Source: Maricaulis sp034659015 (GTDB lineage: Bacteria; Pseudomonadota; Alphaproteobacteria; Caulobacterales; Maricaulaceae). From it: 64,000 nucleotides of DNA. Positions within the stretch are counted from its first letter, which is position 1; each line of letters begins with the position of its first letter. The DNA lies in NCBI GenBank assembly GCA_034659015.1, contig JAYEGL010000001.1:310001-374000 (forward strand). The letters are read 5' to 3'. The translations under genes and the position numbers were made by a program. A model generated the notes under the pieces. The model was not told the origin of the DNA. It searched no databases and was given only the letters and a program-made list of their open reading frames with translations. Positions 1 to 9,734 of the stretch are shown piece after piece.

Positions 1-2
1 TC

Positions 3-179
3 GCCAAATTCGCCCTGGTCCTGGCCATGTCGGCCGTTCACGGCGTCTATTCCAAACGTTTCAGGACGTTCGCAGACGGCACGAATGACTGGCCGCACAC
101 GCGATATCGCATGCTGAACGAGATCCCTTTCGTGCTGGCCATCCTGATCGTGCCGATTGCGGTCGTGGCCCTGAAATAG
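3..179 (+). CDS. hemJ: HemJ protoporphyrinogen oxidase, C-terminal fragment
   Basis: Only the last 58 codons are inside the window; the gene begins upstream. The tail has a late transmembrane helix (residues FVLAILIVPIAVVAL) preceded by the RMLNEIP motif, and the HGVYSKRF segment before it is also typical of the HemJ (TIGR00701/CopD-like) family. HemJ is an inner-membrane haem protein that oxidises protoporphyrinogen IX in haem synthesis. In related alphaproteobacteria it lies beside other hem genes and rho, close to the origin, which agrees with the gene that follows. The family call rests on a short fragment. Confidence 0.75.
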   Translation, partial: AKFALVLAMSAVHGVYSKRFRTFADGTNDWPHTRYRMLNEIPFVLAILIVPIAVVALK

Positions 180-405
180 CAGGCCGTCCGGCCGGGACGC
201 TTGACGGCATGGGCGAGCCATGGCAAGGCTTTTGGCAACTCCTTTTATGGATCCTTTCTTTGCGTAGCGCAGGACACCGGTCCGACGACGCGCCTGCCCA
301 TTCCACATGTCTCGGGTTTCGACCGGTTTCCGGCATCCCGCTTGCTTGAACGCGACCGTTCCCGTCCGGGAATCTCGCTCCCGATGTCTGACAGATAGAC
401 CTACC

Positions 406-1710
<1,305 letters not shown>

Positions 1711-1728
1711 GCCTGTACCTGCGGCATT

Positions 1729-1894
1729 TGTCATCCCGGCCGGATAGCCCGCGCATGCGGGCTGGAGAGCCGGGACCCATACGCGCCGATCTCTGCCGGA
1801 AGCAGGCTCGATATCCGCGACAGCTGGATGAGCAACGGGATTATGGGTCCCGGACTTGCGCCCCGCCTGCGCGGGGCATCCACCCGGGATGACA
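1729..1894 (+). repeat. 166-bp palindromic intergenic element, copy 1
   Basis: The element begins TGTCATCCC and ends GGGATGACA, a 9-bp terminal inverted repeat, with internal hairpins such as AGCCCGCGCATGCGGGCT. It matches the copy at 52676-52841 at all but a few bases and the copy at 60725-60890 in reverse orientation. It fills the space between the convergent 3' ends of rho and the quinone oxidoreductase gene, so it may also act as a bidirectional terminator. No coding capacity was recognised. Confidence 0.85.
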
Positions 1895-1907
1895 TCGATG
1901 AAATGTG

Positions 1908-2885
1908 CTAAGGCACCAGCACGCTCGCACCCGTCGTGCGCCGTCCTTCCAGGTCCTCATGCGCCTTTTGCGCGTCCGCCAGGGCGTAGCGCTGGTTGAT
2001 GTCGATCGAGATCGCGCCGCGGGCGACGGCGTCGAAGACGTCGGCGGTGTTGGCGGCGAGGTCGGCGTCCGAGGCAACATAGTGCATCAGCGAGGGCCGG
2101 GTGACGTAGAGCGAGCCCTTCTGGGTGAGGATGCCCAGATTGACGCCTGTGACCGGGCCCGAGGCATTGCCGAAGGTGGCCAGGAGGCCACGCGGCGCCA
2201 GACAGTCCAGCGACATCTCGAACGTATCCTTGCCGACCCCGTCATAGACGACGGGCACGCCGCGCCCTTGGGTGATCTCGCGGACGCGTTCGACCACATT
2301 CTCGCGGGAATAATTGATCGTGTGCGCCGCGCCCTTCTGCCGCGCGATCTCGCACTTCTCGTCCGAACCGGCCGTGCCGATCAGGCTGACGCCGAGCGCT
2401 TTGGCCCATTGGCAGGCGATCTGCCCGACCCCGCCGGCGGCAGCGTGGAAGAGGATCGTGTCGCCGGGTTTGACCGCATAGGTGTCCTTGAAGAGATAGC
2501 GCACCGTCATGCCCTTGAGCATGAGGGCGGCCGCCTGTTCGTCGCTCACCCCGTCGGGGATCCTCGCCACGCGGGAGGCGGGCAGGATATGAGCTTGCGA
2601 ATAGGCGCCGATCGGACCGGTGCCGTAGGCCACGCGATCGCCCTCGGACAGCGTGTCGACGCCATCGCCCAGGGCGTCGACGATGCCGGCGGCTTCCAGG
2701 CCGATCCCGCTGGGCAGGGGCACGGGATAGAGTCCGGAGCGGTGATAGGTATCGATGAAATTCACGCCGATCGCGGTGTGGCGGACGCGGATCTGGCCGG
2801 GACCGGGATCGGGGAGATCGACGTCTTCCACGCGCAGAACGCCGGGTCCCCCGGTTTCGTGAATGCGGATCGCCTGGATGCTCAT
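1908..2885 (-). CDS. NADPH:quinone oxidoreductase, MDR family
   Basis: A 325-residue medium-chain dehydrogenase/reductase of the zeta-crystallin/QOR type, expected to reduce quinones with NADPH in the cytosol. It has an N-terminal GroES-like domain (GVNFIDTYHRSGLYP, GIGLEAAG) and a Rossmann domain with the AAAGGVG nucleotide motif at about 150. The structural and catalytic zinc cysteines of alcohol dehydrogenases are absent, as expected for QOR. AAGAGG lies upstream of the ATG. It is convergent with rho across the 166-bp repeat, and a degenerate parS lies just upstream of its start. The true substrate is unknown. Confidence 0.9.
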   Translation of the reverse strand: MSIQAIRIHETGGPGVLRVEDVDLPDPGPGQIRVRHTAIGVNFIDTYHRSGLYPVPLPSGIGLEAAGIVDALGDGVDTLSEGDRVAYGTGPIGAYSQAHILPASRVARIPDGVSDEQAAALMLKGMTVRYLFKDTYAVKPGDTILFHAAAGGVGQIACQWAKALGVSLIGTAGSDEKCEIARQKGAAHTINYSRENVVERVREITQGRGVPVVYDGVGKDTFEMSLDCLAPRGLLATFGNASGPVTGVNLGILTQKGSLYVTRPSLMHYVASDADLAANTADVFDAVARGAISIDINQRYALADAQKAHEDLEGRRTTGASVLVP

Positions 2886-2922
2886 CAGCCTGCCTCTTCT
2901 TGCAACACCCTGTCAGATAGGA

Positions 2923-2938
2923 TGTTTCCCGTGAAACA
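2923..2938. other. Degenerate parS-like site
   Basis: TGTTTCCCGTGAAACA differs at one position from the consensus TGTTTCACGTGAAACA found four times between 7.7 and 9.9 kb. It lies in the short gap between the quinone oxidoreductase start and the stop of the 115-residue gene. One mismatch in the central palindrome may weaken ParB binding. Confidence 0.5.
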
Positions 2939-3286
2939 CTAGGCGATGAACCGGTCCGGCATCAAAAACCGGTCGCGCGCGGCCGGATCGGCGAGGCGGT
3001 CAGCGGAGTACCAGGTGTCGAGCCGGCGGGCGGACGGAGCCTCGCCCGTTTCCGCGATGATCGCGAGAAAGGCGAGTGTCTTGGTGACGGAGCGCTTTTC
3101 GGGAACGCCGGCCTTTAGCGTGATGCGCGCGAGGGCCCGGTCGTACAGACGCGCGGCCTCGAGAAAGTCGACCCGGGCCAGAAGGCGCCGGGCCATGTCG
3201 ACATGGGCGGCATGATCGAACTGCGCCGGGTCGGTTTCGCCGGCCAGGAAGGCTTCCAGGGCGTCGTCGCGATCAGCGGTCGCCAT
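2939..3286 (-). CDS. Conserved hypothetical protein, partner of the RHH protein
   Basis: A 115-residue soluble, largely helical protein with no signal peptide or membrane segment. It resembles uncharacterised proteins with an F-D-H-A-A-H-V-x-x-A motif near residue 23 followed by helices (RLYDRALARITLKAG, SVTKTLAFLAII). Its start overlaps the 3' end of the upstream 86-residue gene by 14 bp and a GAGG ribosome site lies inside that gene, so the two are translationally coupled. Small DNA-binding gene first, partner second resembles a toxin-antitoxin layout, but nothing in the sequence identifies a known toxin. Confidence 0.7.
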   Translation of the reverse strand: MATADRDDALEAFLAGETDPAQFDHAAHVDMARRLLARVDFLEAARLYDRALARITLKAGVPEKRSVTKTLAFLAIIAETGEAPSARRLDTWYSADRLADPAARDRFLMPDRFIA

Positions 3287-3533
3287 GGTCCGCCTCTTTC
3301 AGCGTGTGGCTGTCGGCCGCCGTGAGATCGAGCCCGTAGACGGCCTTGAGCCGGGCGATGGCGTCAAGCGTGTCGGGCGAGAAGGGAGCCTTGCCCTCGA
3401 AGGCGTGCCAGACAATGCCCTCCAGCAGGTCTCCGAGCGACAGGTCGAGATATTCGGCCAGTCCCTTGAGGGTTTTCAGCGTGCGGGTTTCAAGCCGCAC
3501 GCCGGTCTGTGTGCGCGTGAGGGTCTTGCTCAT
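3273..3533 (-). CDS. Ribbon-helix-helix-like small protein
   Basis: An 86-residue protein whose first half fits a ribbon-helix-helix fold: a basic strand (QTGVRLETRTLK) followed by two helices (TLKGLAEYLDLS and LGDLLEGIVWHAF). The tail carries the FEGKAPFSPDTL and LKAVYGLDLT segments seen in a widespread uncharacterised family. No Shine-Dalgarno is visible before the ATG, and the candidate promoter lies so close that the message may be leaderless. A perfect palindrome upstream would suit autorepression. DNA binding is inferred from fold pattern only. Confidence 0.7.
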   Translation of the reverse strand: MSKTLTRTQTGVRLETRTLKTLKGLAEYLDLSLGDLLEGIVWHAFEGKAPFSPDTLDAIARLKAVYGLDLTAADSHTLKEADHGDR

Positions 3534-3539
3534 ATAGGT

Positions 3540-3568
3540 ACAATGTTACCAAAGTAACATTACGTCAA
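3540..3568 (-). promoter_or_regulatory. Promoter with embedded palindromic operator
   Basis: On the minus strand, TTGACG (3563-3568) lies 17 bp from a weak -10 CATTGT (3540-3545). The spacer is filled by the perfect palindrome AATGTTACTTTGGTAACATT (3542-3561; two 8-bp arms, 4-bp spacer). Predicted transcription would begin at or very near the ATG at 3533. An operator between -35 and -10 is the usual layout of a repressed promoter; the cognate repressor could be the RHH protein or a TetR-type protein elsewhere. Confidence 0.55.
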
Positions 3569-3578
3569 CCGGACGGAG

Positions 3579-4469
3579 TCAATCGAGCGGGCAGGCGGTC
3601 ATACGGCTTTTGAGCGCGCCGGCACCACCGAGGGCCGCAACCGCGGCGTCCACATCGTCGATCGACAGCAATTCCACACCGGCCTCGTCGGCCTGTCGAT
3701 AAGGGGCGGGATCGCCGGACTCGAGGGGGAAGAGGCCCGCGGAGGTCTCCAGCCCCGCCTCGGCCAGGCGGGCATCCGCATCGGCGTCGGCTTCGCCGAC
3801 ACCCAGCCATATATAGACAGCGTCCAGATTGACGCCGGCGGCGGCGAGCGCGTCCGGATCGTTCGGCGCGGACAGCACCAGGCCCGGGTCGAGCGCGTGG
3901 ATGGACGCGGCCTGCTCGACGGAGTAGGCGATGATCGCGACCGCATTGCGGGCGTCGTGGTCGTGGACAAATCGGACGATGTCCTCTGCCGGGACGGATT
4001 TGAGATCGAGATTGAGGATCAGTCCGGCCGTGCGGGCGGTCTCCAGGGCCTGGGCGAGCGTGGGGATGGTGTCGGCGAGGGGATCGCCGTCGGGGTCGCG
4101 CAGCTGGGTCCCCGACAGATCGGACCAGGACAGCCCGTCCAGCGGAGCCTGGGCCGTCGTCGTCCGGTCCAGCGTGTCGTCGTGCAGGAGGAAGAGCGTG
4201 CCGTCCGCAGCGCGGCGCACATCGATTTCGGCATAGAGCACGCCCCGTTCACCAAGCCGTTCCAGGCTGGACAGCGCGTTTTCCGCATAGCCGTCCGCCG
4301 GTCCGCCGCGATGCGCGGCCAGCATGGCATGACCGTTTTCGCGGAAACAGGCGAGCTGGGCGGCGGGCGCGGCCGCCCCGGAAACAACCGGGTTCGCGGC
4401 GCTCGACTCCGTCCCGGAGGAACAGGCGGCGGCGAGAACGAGAACAAGCGGGGCGAGGCGGTTCAGCAT
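3579..4469 (-). CDS. Glycerophosphodiester phosphodiesterase, lipoprotein
   Basis: A 296-residue GDPD-family enzyme that hydrolyses glycerophosphodiesters to glycerol 3-phosphate and an alcohol. The N-terminus is a lipoprotein signal with lipobox LAAAC (Cys16), placing it in the periplasm anchored to a membrane. The catalytic core shows AHRGG (His53), the YAENALSS segment, the metal-binding E-x-D pair in YAEIDVRR and LLHDDTLDRTTT near residue 95. The NLDLK segment further on is also typical. It is transcribed towards the RHH pair, with only 45 bp between its stop and that promoter. Confidence 0.9.
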   Translation of the reverse strand: MLNRLAPLVLVLAAACSSGTESSAANPVVSGAAAPAAQLACFRENGHAMLAAHRGGPADGYAENALSSLERLGERGVLYAEIDVRRAADGTLFLLHDDTLDRTTTAQAPLDGLSWSDLSGTQLRDPDGDPLADTIPTLAQALETARTAGLILNLDLKSVPAEDIVRFVHDHDARNAVAIIAYSVEQAASIHALDPGLVLSAPNDPDALAAAGVNLDAVYIWLGVGEADADADARLAEAGLETSAGLFPLESGDPAPYRQADEAGVELLSIDDVDAAVAALGGAGALKSRMTACPLD

Positions 4470-4605
4470 GAGGGTGTCTCCGTAGCGGGCGCGAACACTA
4501 TTCCACAGTCACGACAGACGTGTATCTGTGACATGCTGAAATTCAGCGTCGCGGGCCGGTCATTCCGTGCCTGGATAAACAGAGACCATAACGGGGAGAG
4601 ACATC

Positions 4606-5238
4606 ATGGCCGACACGTCGGGAATTCGCCTTTATCACGCACCGCGCACCCGCTCGATCCGGGCGCGCTGGCTGCTCGAGGAGATGGGCCTGCCGCACGA
4701 GATCGTTTCGGTGCCCTTCGACAAGCGCCCGGTCGGCGACGAGGCTTATGCGGAGATCCATCCGCTGCGCAAAGTGCCTGTGCTTCACGACAAGGGCACG
4801 GTGGTGATGGAGTCGCTGGCGATCCTTCAGTACCTGCTGGGCCGGTACGGACCTTCACCGCTGGAGGTGAAGCCGGAAGAGGAGGATTACGGATCCTACC
4901 TGCAATGGCTGCATTTCGGCGAAGCCGGCATGGGCATGGCCGTCAACCTTCTCCTGGCGCACTCGGTGCTGCTGCCGGAAAAGGCGCGGGATCCGAAAAT
5001 GGCCGCCTGGGCGCTTTCGGAAGTTAATCAATTACTTGAATTCGTTGGAAAAACGGGACTTGGAGAGCGCGAATACCTCGCCGCGGACCGGTTCACCGCG
5101 GCCGATATCTCCGTGACCTACATGTTCTACCTGCTCAAGACGATCCGCCAGTTCGACGGGGCGCCGGACAATCTCAAGGCCTATTTCAAGCGGATGACCG
5201 GACGCGACAGCTGGGCCGTCGCGTCGGCCCTGGACTAG
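4606..5238 (+). CDS. Glutathione S-transferase
   Basis: A 210-residue cytosolic GST-family protein. The thioredoxin-fold half has the cis-proline loop KVPVLHD (Pro58) and the glutathione-binding MES motif (Glu69-Ser70). The helical C-terminal half has the N-capping ADRFTAADISV segment. GGGGAGA precedes the ATG. A stretch encoding about residues 138-155 (5018-5066) is unusually AT-rich and includes the very rare leucine codon TTA, unlike the rest of the gene. The electrophilic substrate is unknown. Confidence 0.92.
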   Translation: MADTSGIRLYHAPRTRSIRARWLLEEMGLPHEIVSVPFDKRPVGDEAYAEIHPLRKVPVLHDKGTVVMESLAILQYLLGRYGPSPLEVKPEEEDYGSYLQWLHFGEAGMGMAVNLLLAHSVLLPEKARDPKMAAWALSEVNQLLEFVGKTGLGEREYLAADRFTAADISVTYMFYLLKTIRQFDGAPDNLKAYFKRMTGRDSWAVASALD

Positions 5239-5246
5239 CGTGCTTT

Positions 5247-5413
5247 TTCATCCTCGCCCTTGATGGGCGAGGGGGACCGCTGCGCGAGCAGCGGTGGAGT
5301 GGGTGGGGGCGAGGTGTCCGAATAGGCAAGCACCGGGGTTCACCCCTTCCGTCCGGCTTTGCCGGACACCTTCCCCATCAAGGGGAAGGATGGAGGCGTG
5401 CTTCCGGTGAACC
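5247..5413. repeat. Composite palindromic repeat at convergent gene ends
   Basis: Between GST and the dienelactone hydrolase gene lie consecutive hairpins: CTCGCCC/GGGCGAG, CCGCTGC/GCAGCGG, GTCCGGC/CCGGAC and CCTTCCCC/AGGGGAAGG, plus an outer pair GGTTCACC (5337-5344)/GGTGAACC (5406-5413) that ends at the hydrolase stop codon. Similar hairpin modules occur near 12.2, 21.4 and 55.0 kb. It probably serves as a two-way terminator; no gene was seen. Confidence 0.65.
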
Positions 5414-6118
5414 CTAGTCCGCCCGGAGGTTCTTCTTGAGGAAGTCCAGCGTGCGCCCGTCGGCGAGGCGGGCGCTTTCCGGATTGTAGTGCGCTCCCTC
5501 GATGCGCGAGAAGGCATGCTCGTCGTCGGGATAGTCGTGCAGTGTGACCTGGCGGTGCGGGTCGAGGCCGGCATGCATGGCGGCCTGGGCTTCCGGCGGC
5601 ACGAATTGGTCGCGGCCGGCGATGTGCAACATGAGGGGTTTCGAGATCTTTCCCGCCTCGTCGAGATGATCGGGAATATTCACGCCGTAATAGCCGACCG
5701 TGGCGTCGCTGTCGGTACGGGCCGCCGTGAGATAGGCCATCAGGCCGCCCAGGCAGAAGCCGATCGCGCCGACCTTTCCGTTGCAGCCTTCCATCTTGCG
5801 CAGGTGCTCGATCGTGGCCTGCACGTCCTCGATACCGGTATCCGGATTGAACTTGCCCATCAGGTCGAAGGCCTGGTTCAGTTCCGCCTCGGTCTTGTCG
5901 GTGATGTCGATGCCCGGCTCGATCCGCCAGAAGAGGTCGGGACACACGGCGATGAAGCCCTGGCCGGCGAGGCGGTCGCACATCTCGCGCATCACGTGGT
6001 TGACGCCGAAGATTTCCTGGAGGACGACAACGCCGGGTCCGGCTCCGCCTTCCGGTTTGGCGAGGTAGGCGGAGAATTCGCCAGCCGGTCCGGTGATGCG
6101 GATATCTTGACCTGTCAT
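5414..6118 (-). CDS. Dienelactone hydrolase family protein
   Basis: A 234-residue alpha/beta hydrolase of the dienelactone hydrolase family. The Cys-His-Asp triad is intact: nucleophile Cys122 in GFCLGG, Asp170 in GRDQFVP and His201 in DDEHAF; Glu36 in LQEIFGVN is the conserved residue that gates the cysteine. The start is set by AGGAG 6 bases before the ATG, although the frame is open much further upstream. It is divergent from the DUF6489 gene with 49 bp between start codons. The physiological ester or lactone substrate is unknown. Confidence 0.9.
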   Translation of the reverse strand: MTGQDIRITGPAGEFSAYLAKPEGGAGPGVVVLQEIFGVNHVMREMCDRLAGQGFIAVCPDLFWRIEPGIDITDKTEAELNQAFDLMGKFNPDTGIEDVQATIEHLRKMEGCNGKVGAIGFCLGGLMAYLTAARTDSDATVGYYGVNIPDHLDEAGKISKPLMLHIAGRDQFVPPEAQAAMHAGLDPHRQVTLHDYPDDEHAFSRIEGAHYNPESARLADGRTLDFLKKNLRAD

Positions 6119-6167
6119 GTCATGCTCCTGTTGAGTGATTGAGGGGCCAACATCCTGCGAGGTGGCC

Positions 6168-6431
6168 ATGAAGGTCAATATCGAGATCGACTGCACACCC
6201 GAGGAGGCCCGGAACTTTCTGGGTCTGCCCGACGTGACCGCGCTCAACGAGGCGCTGATGGCGGAGATGCAAAAGCGCGCCGAAGCGAATATGGAACAGC
6301 TCGACCCGGAGGCGCTGATGCGGCAATGGACGGCGTTCGGCGGGCAGATGACCAACCAGTTCATGGATCTCATGCGCGGGGCCACGGGTCCGTCCGGCGG
6401 CGGCAAGGGCGGAAGCAGCAAGGACAGCTAG
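6168..6431 (+). CDS. DUF6489 family protein
   Basis: An 87-residue protein beginning MKVNIEIDCTPEEARNFLGLPDV, the hallmark of DUF6489, a small alphaproteobacterial family of unknown function. The middle is helical (EALMAEMQKRAEANMEQ) and the tail is a disordered Gly/Ser/Lys stretch. An upstream ATG at 6135 would add 11 residues, but the start here matches the family N-terminus. It sits 3 bp before mnmE and is likely co-transcribed with it. The family resembles short coiled-coil polymer-associated proteins, but no role can be assigned. Confidence 0.85.
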   Translation: MKVNIEIDCTPEEARNFLGLPDVTALNEALMAEMQKRAEANMEQLDPEALMRQWTAFGGQMTNQFMDLMRGATGPSGGGKGGSSKDS

Positions 6432-6434
6432 GCC

Positions 6435-7751
6435 GTGAACACGACAATCTATGCCCTGTCCACGCCGCCCGGCCGGTCCGGAGTGGCCGTGGTCCGCCTG
6501 TCCGGCGCCGGGGCGGGCGGCATGCTGGACGCGCTGGCGGGCTTTCCCCGGCCGGAGCCGCGGCGGGCGACACTGCGCACCCTGCGGGCGCCCGACGCCT
6601 CCATCATCGACAGGGCGCTGGTGCTCTGGTTTCCGGGACCGGGCAGTTTCACCGGCGAGGATTGCGTGGAACTGCATCTGCATGGCGGCACGGCGGTCAT
6701 CGAGGCGGCCCTGTCGGCCCTGGACGAGAGCGGGGCGGTACCGGCGGAAGCCGGCGAGTTCACGCGCCGGGCCTTCGAGAACGACAAGCTCGATCTGACC
6801 GAGGCGGAGGGCCTGGCCGATCTGATCGAGGCGGAAACGGAAGGCCAGCGCAGCCAGGCCCTGGCCCAGATGTCCGGCTCCCTGCGCACGCTCTACGAGG
6901 GCTGGCGGGCGGATCTGATCGTGGCCATGGCCTCCATCGAGGGCGAGATCGATTTTCCCGACGAGGCGGACGTGCCCGACGCCCTGTCCCACGTGGCCTA
7001 TGAACCGCTCTCCCGGCTGATCGCCTCGATGCGCGAACATCTGGACGACGGGCGGCGCGGCGAGCGGGTGCGCACGGGCTTCTCGATCGCCCTGATCGGG
7101 CCGCCCAATGCAGGCAAGTCCAGCCTTCTGAACCGGCTCGCCCGGCGCGAGGCGGCGATCGTGACGGATATTCCCGGCACCACGCGCGATGTGGTGGAGG
7201 TGCGGCTGACCATGTCGGGTTTCCCGGTGATCATCTCCGATACCGCGGGCCTGCGCGAGGCGGTCGATGCCATCGAGGCCGAAGGCGTGCGGCGGGCCCT
7301 GGACCGGGCCGACAATGCCGATCTGCGGATCGGTGTGGTCGATGCCCGCTCGGATGCGGACCTTCTCGATCTGCGCGGCCGGCTGCGGGACAATGATCTT
7401 CTCGTTCTCAACAAGCTCGATCTTGCGCCGGACAGGAAAAGCGACGGGGCCTATCCGCTCAGCGCCAAGTCGGGGCAGGGCGTGGACATGCTGGAAGCGC
7501 AGATCGAGGCGATCGTGCGCGAGCGGCTGGGATCGCGGGAATTGCCGGCGCTCAGCCGGGCCAGGCACAGGCGCGCCGTGGAAACCGCCCTGGCGGCGCT
7601 GGAACGGTGCCGCGACCAGCTCGCCGATGCGCCGGAGCTCGCCGGCGAGGATGCACGGCTGGCCGTGCGGGCGCTGGAAAGCCTGACGGGCCGGGTCGAT
7701 GTGGAGGATGTGCTGGACCGGGTGTTCAGCCAGTTCTGCATCGGCAAGTAG
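6435..7751 (+). CDS. mnmE: tRNA modification GTPase MnmE
   Basis: A 438-residue GTPase which, with MnmG, makes the 5-carboxymethylaminomethyl group on wobble U34 of tRNAs. The N-terminal folate-binding domain contains PGSFTGEDCVELHLHGG; the G domain has P-loop GPPNAGKSS (about 222-230), the DIPGTTRD switch and DTAG; the C-terminus ends in the conserved FCIGK. The start is GTG, 3 bp after the DUF6489 stop. mnmG follows after a gap containing a perfect parS. Confidence 0.96.
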   Translation: MNTTIYALSTPPGRSGVAVVRLSGAGAGGMLDALAGFPRPEPRRATLRTLRAPDASIIDRALVLWFPGPGSFTGEDCVELHLHGGTAVIEAALSALDESGAVPAEAGEFTRRAFENDKLDLTEAEGLADLIEAETEGQRSQALAQMSGSLRTLYEGWRADLIVAMASIEGEIDFPDEADVPDALSHVAYEPLSRLIASMREHLDDGRRGERVRTGFSIALIGPPNAGKSSLLNRLARREAAIVTDIPGTTRDVVEVRLTMSGFPVIISDTAGLREAVDAIEAEGVRRALDRADNADLRIGVVDARSDADLLDLRGRLRDNDLLVLNKLDLAPDRKSDGAYPLSAKSGQGVDMLEAQIEAIVRERLGSRELPALSRARHRRAVETALAALERCRDQLADAPELAGEDARLAVRALESLTGRVDVEDVLDRVFSQFCIGK

Positions 7752-7772
7752 GTCCGGACGCCGGAACGGCAC

Positions 7773-7788
7773 TGTTTCACGTGAAACA
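7773..7788. other. parS centromere site
   Basis: A perfect TGTTTCACGTGAAACA palindrome in the intergenic region between mnmE and mnmG. It is the ParB-binding consensus shared across bacteria and lies 3.4 kb from parB. Confidence 0.95.
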
Positions 7789-7874
7789 CCGGGGCGCTGC
7801 CTCTCGACTCAGCGTGCTGCCGGCATTATGTAGGCCGACCTTTTTCACCCGGGCGGAGCAGGATCCTGACGGCC

Positions 7875-9734
7875 ATGAAGCAGTGGGATGTCATCGTCAT
7901 TGGCGGCGGCCACGCCGGCAGCGAAGCCGCCTCGGCGGCGGCGCGCCTGGGTGCGTCGACGCTCTTGCTGACGCACCGTCTGGATACGATCGGCGAGATG
8001 TCCTGCAATCCGGCGATCGGCGGGCTGGGCAAGGGGCATCTCGTGCGCGAGGTCGATGCCCTGGACGGCGTGATGGGCCGCGTCGCGGATGCATCGGGCA
8101 TCCAGTTCCGTTTGCTCAACCGGTCCAAGGGACCCGCCGTGCGCGGACCGCGCACCCAGTCCGATCGGGCCCTCTACAAGCAGGCCATGCAGGCCGAGCT
8201 GTCGAGCGTGGACAAGCTCGAGATCCGGGCCGCCGCGGTCGAGGATCTGATCATGAATGGCGATCGCTGCGTCGGTGTCACCGATGCGGATGGCAATGAA
8301 TACGCCGCCTCTGCCGTGGTTCTGACCACCGGGACTTTCCTGCGCGGCATGATCCATCGCGGCGCCGAGCGCATTCCCGCCGGGCGGGCGGGCGAGGCGC
8401 CGGCCATGGGGCTCGGCGAGCGGCTCTACGGCATGAAGCTGCGGATGGGCCGGCTGAAGACGGGCACACCGGCACGATTGCGCAAATCCTCGATCGATTG
8501 GGACGCGCTGGAACAGCAGGCGGCCGACGAGACGCCGGTGCCCTTCTCCTTCATGACGGACCGGATAACGGTGCCGCAGATTACCTGCGCCATCACCCGG
8601 ACGACGGAAGAGACCCACCGGATCATCTCCGACAATCTGGAACACTCGGCCGTGTATAGCGGCGCCATCGCCGGGCGCGGTCCGCGCTATTGCCCGTCCA
8701 TCGAGGACAAGGTGGTGCGCTTCGCCGACCGGACGAGCCACCAGGTCTTCCTGGAACCGGAAGGGCTGGACGATGACACGGTCTATCCCAACGGGATTTC
8801 CACCTCCCTGCCGGACGCCGTCCAGGACGCCTTCCTGAAGACGCTGCCGGGTCTCGAACAGGTCGAGGTGAAGCGCTACGGCTATGCCATCGAATACGAC
8901 TATGTCGATCCGCGCGAGCTGGACGCCACGCTGCAGGTGCGCGCCGTGCCGGGTCTGTGGCTGGCCGGCCAGATCAATGGCACCACCGGTTATGAGGAGG
9001 CGGCCGCACAGGGGATCATGGCGGGCTTCAACGCCGCCCTGGCCTCGACCGGCCGCGCGCCCTTCGTGCTGAGCCGATCGGAAGCCTATATCGGCGTGAT
9101 GATCGACGATCTGATCACCCGGGGGGTCAGCGAGCCCTATCGCATGTTCACCTCGCGCGCCGAATACCGGCTGACGCTGCGGGCGGACAATGCGGACCAG
9201 CGCCTGACGCCGCGTGTGATCGAACTCGGCGGCGCCTCTGTTTCACGTGAAACACGCTTCGGTGAGAAGATGCGTGCCCTGGAGACTGCGCGCGAACAGG
9301 TCCAGGCGCTTTCGCTCACACCGAATGAAGCGAAGAAACACGGGCTGTCCGTCAATGCGGACGGCAAGCGCCGGACCGTCAGTGAGCTCCTCGCCTACCC
9401 GTCGATTGGCTGGGAGGACCTGACGCCGGTCTGGCCCGAGCTGTCGGATTTCGAGCCGGGCATTGTCGAGCAGATCGAGATCGACGCGCTGTATGCCGGC
9501 TATATCGATCGCCAGCAGGCCGACATTCTGGCCTTCAGGCGGGACGAGGCGGTGCGGCTCCCGCGGGACCTGGACTATCGCGCCGTCGGCGGTCTTTCCA
9601 ACGAGGCGCGCGAGAAGCTCGAAGCGGCCCGGCCGGACACGCTCGGCCAGGCCTCGCGCATCGAGGGTGTCACGCCCGGCGCCCTGACTGCCGTCCTGGC
9701 GCATGTGAAACGCCACAGCAAAGAGGCCAGCTAG
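7875..9734 (+). CDS. mnmG: tRNA uridine 5-carboxymethylaminomethyl modification enzyme MnmG
   Basis: A 619-residue FAD enzyme, partner of MnmE. The N-terminus has the dinucleotide motif GGGHAGSEAA (about 10-19), followed by the family signatures SCNPAIGGLGKGHLVREVDA and PRYCPSIEDK; GQINGTTGYEEAA is near 375. Length is standard. A perfect parS inside the gene encodes V-S-R-E-T. mnmG, rsmG, parA and parB follow one another with abutting or overlapping ends and probably form one transcript. Confidence 0.97.
   Translation: MKQWDVIVIGGGHAGSEAASAAARLGASTLLLTHRLDTIGEMSCNPAIGGLGKGHLVREVDALDGVMGRVADASGIQFRLLNRSKGPAVRGPRTQSDRALYKQAMQAELSSVDKLEIRAAAVEDLIMNGDRCVGVTDADGNEYAASAVVLTTGTFLRGMIHRGAERIPAGRAGEAPAMGLGERLYGMKLRMGRLKTGTPARLRKSSIDWDALEQQAADETPVPFSFMTDRITVPQITCAITRTTEETHRIISDNLEHSAVYSGAIAGRGPRYCPSIEDKVVRFADRTSHQVFLEPEGLDDDTVYPNGISTSLPDAVQDAFLKTLPGLEQVEVKRYGYAIEYDYVDPRELDATLQVRAVPGLWLAGQINGTTGYEEAAAQGIMAGFNAALASTGRAPFVLSRSEAYIGVMIDDLITRGVSEPYRMFTSRAEYRLTLRADNADQRLTPRVIELGGASVSRETRFGEKMRALETAREQVQALSLTPNEAKKHGLSVNADGKRRTVSELLAYPSIGWEDLTPVWPELSDFEPGIVEQIEIDALYAGYIDRQQADILAFRRDEAVRLPRDLDYRAVGGLSNEAREKLEAARPDTLGQASRIEGVTPGALTAVLAHVKRHSKEAS
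9239..9254. other. parS site inside mnmG
   Basis: A perfect TGTTTCACGTGAAACA read in frame as Val-Ser-Arg-Glu-Thr. The codons TCA, CGT and ACA are not those favoured nearby, which suggests selection on the DNA site. Confidence 0.93.
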
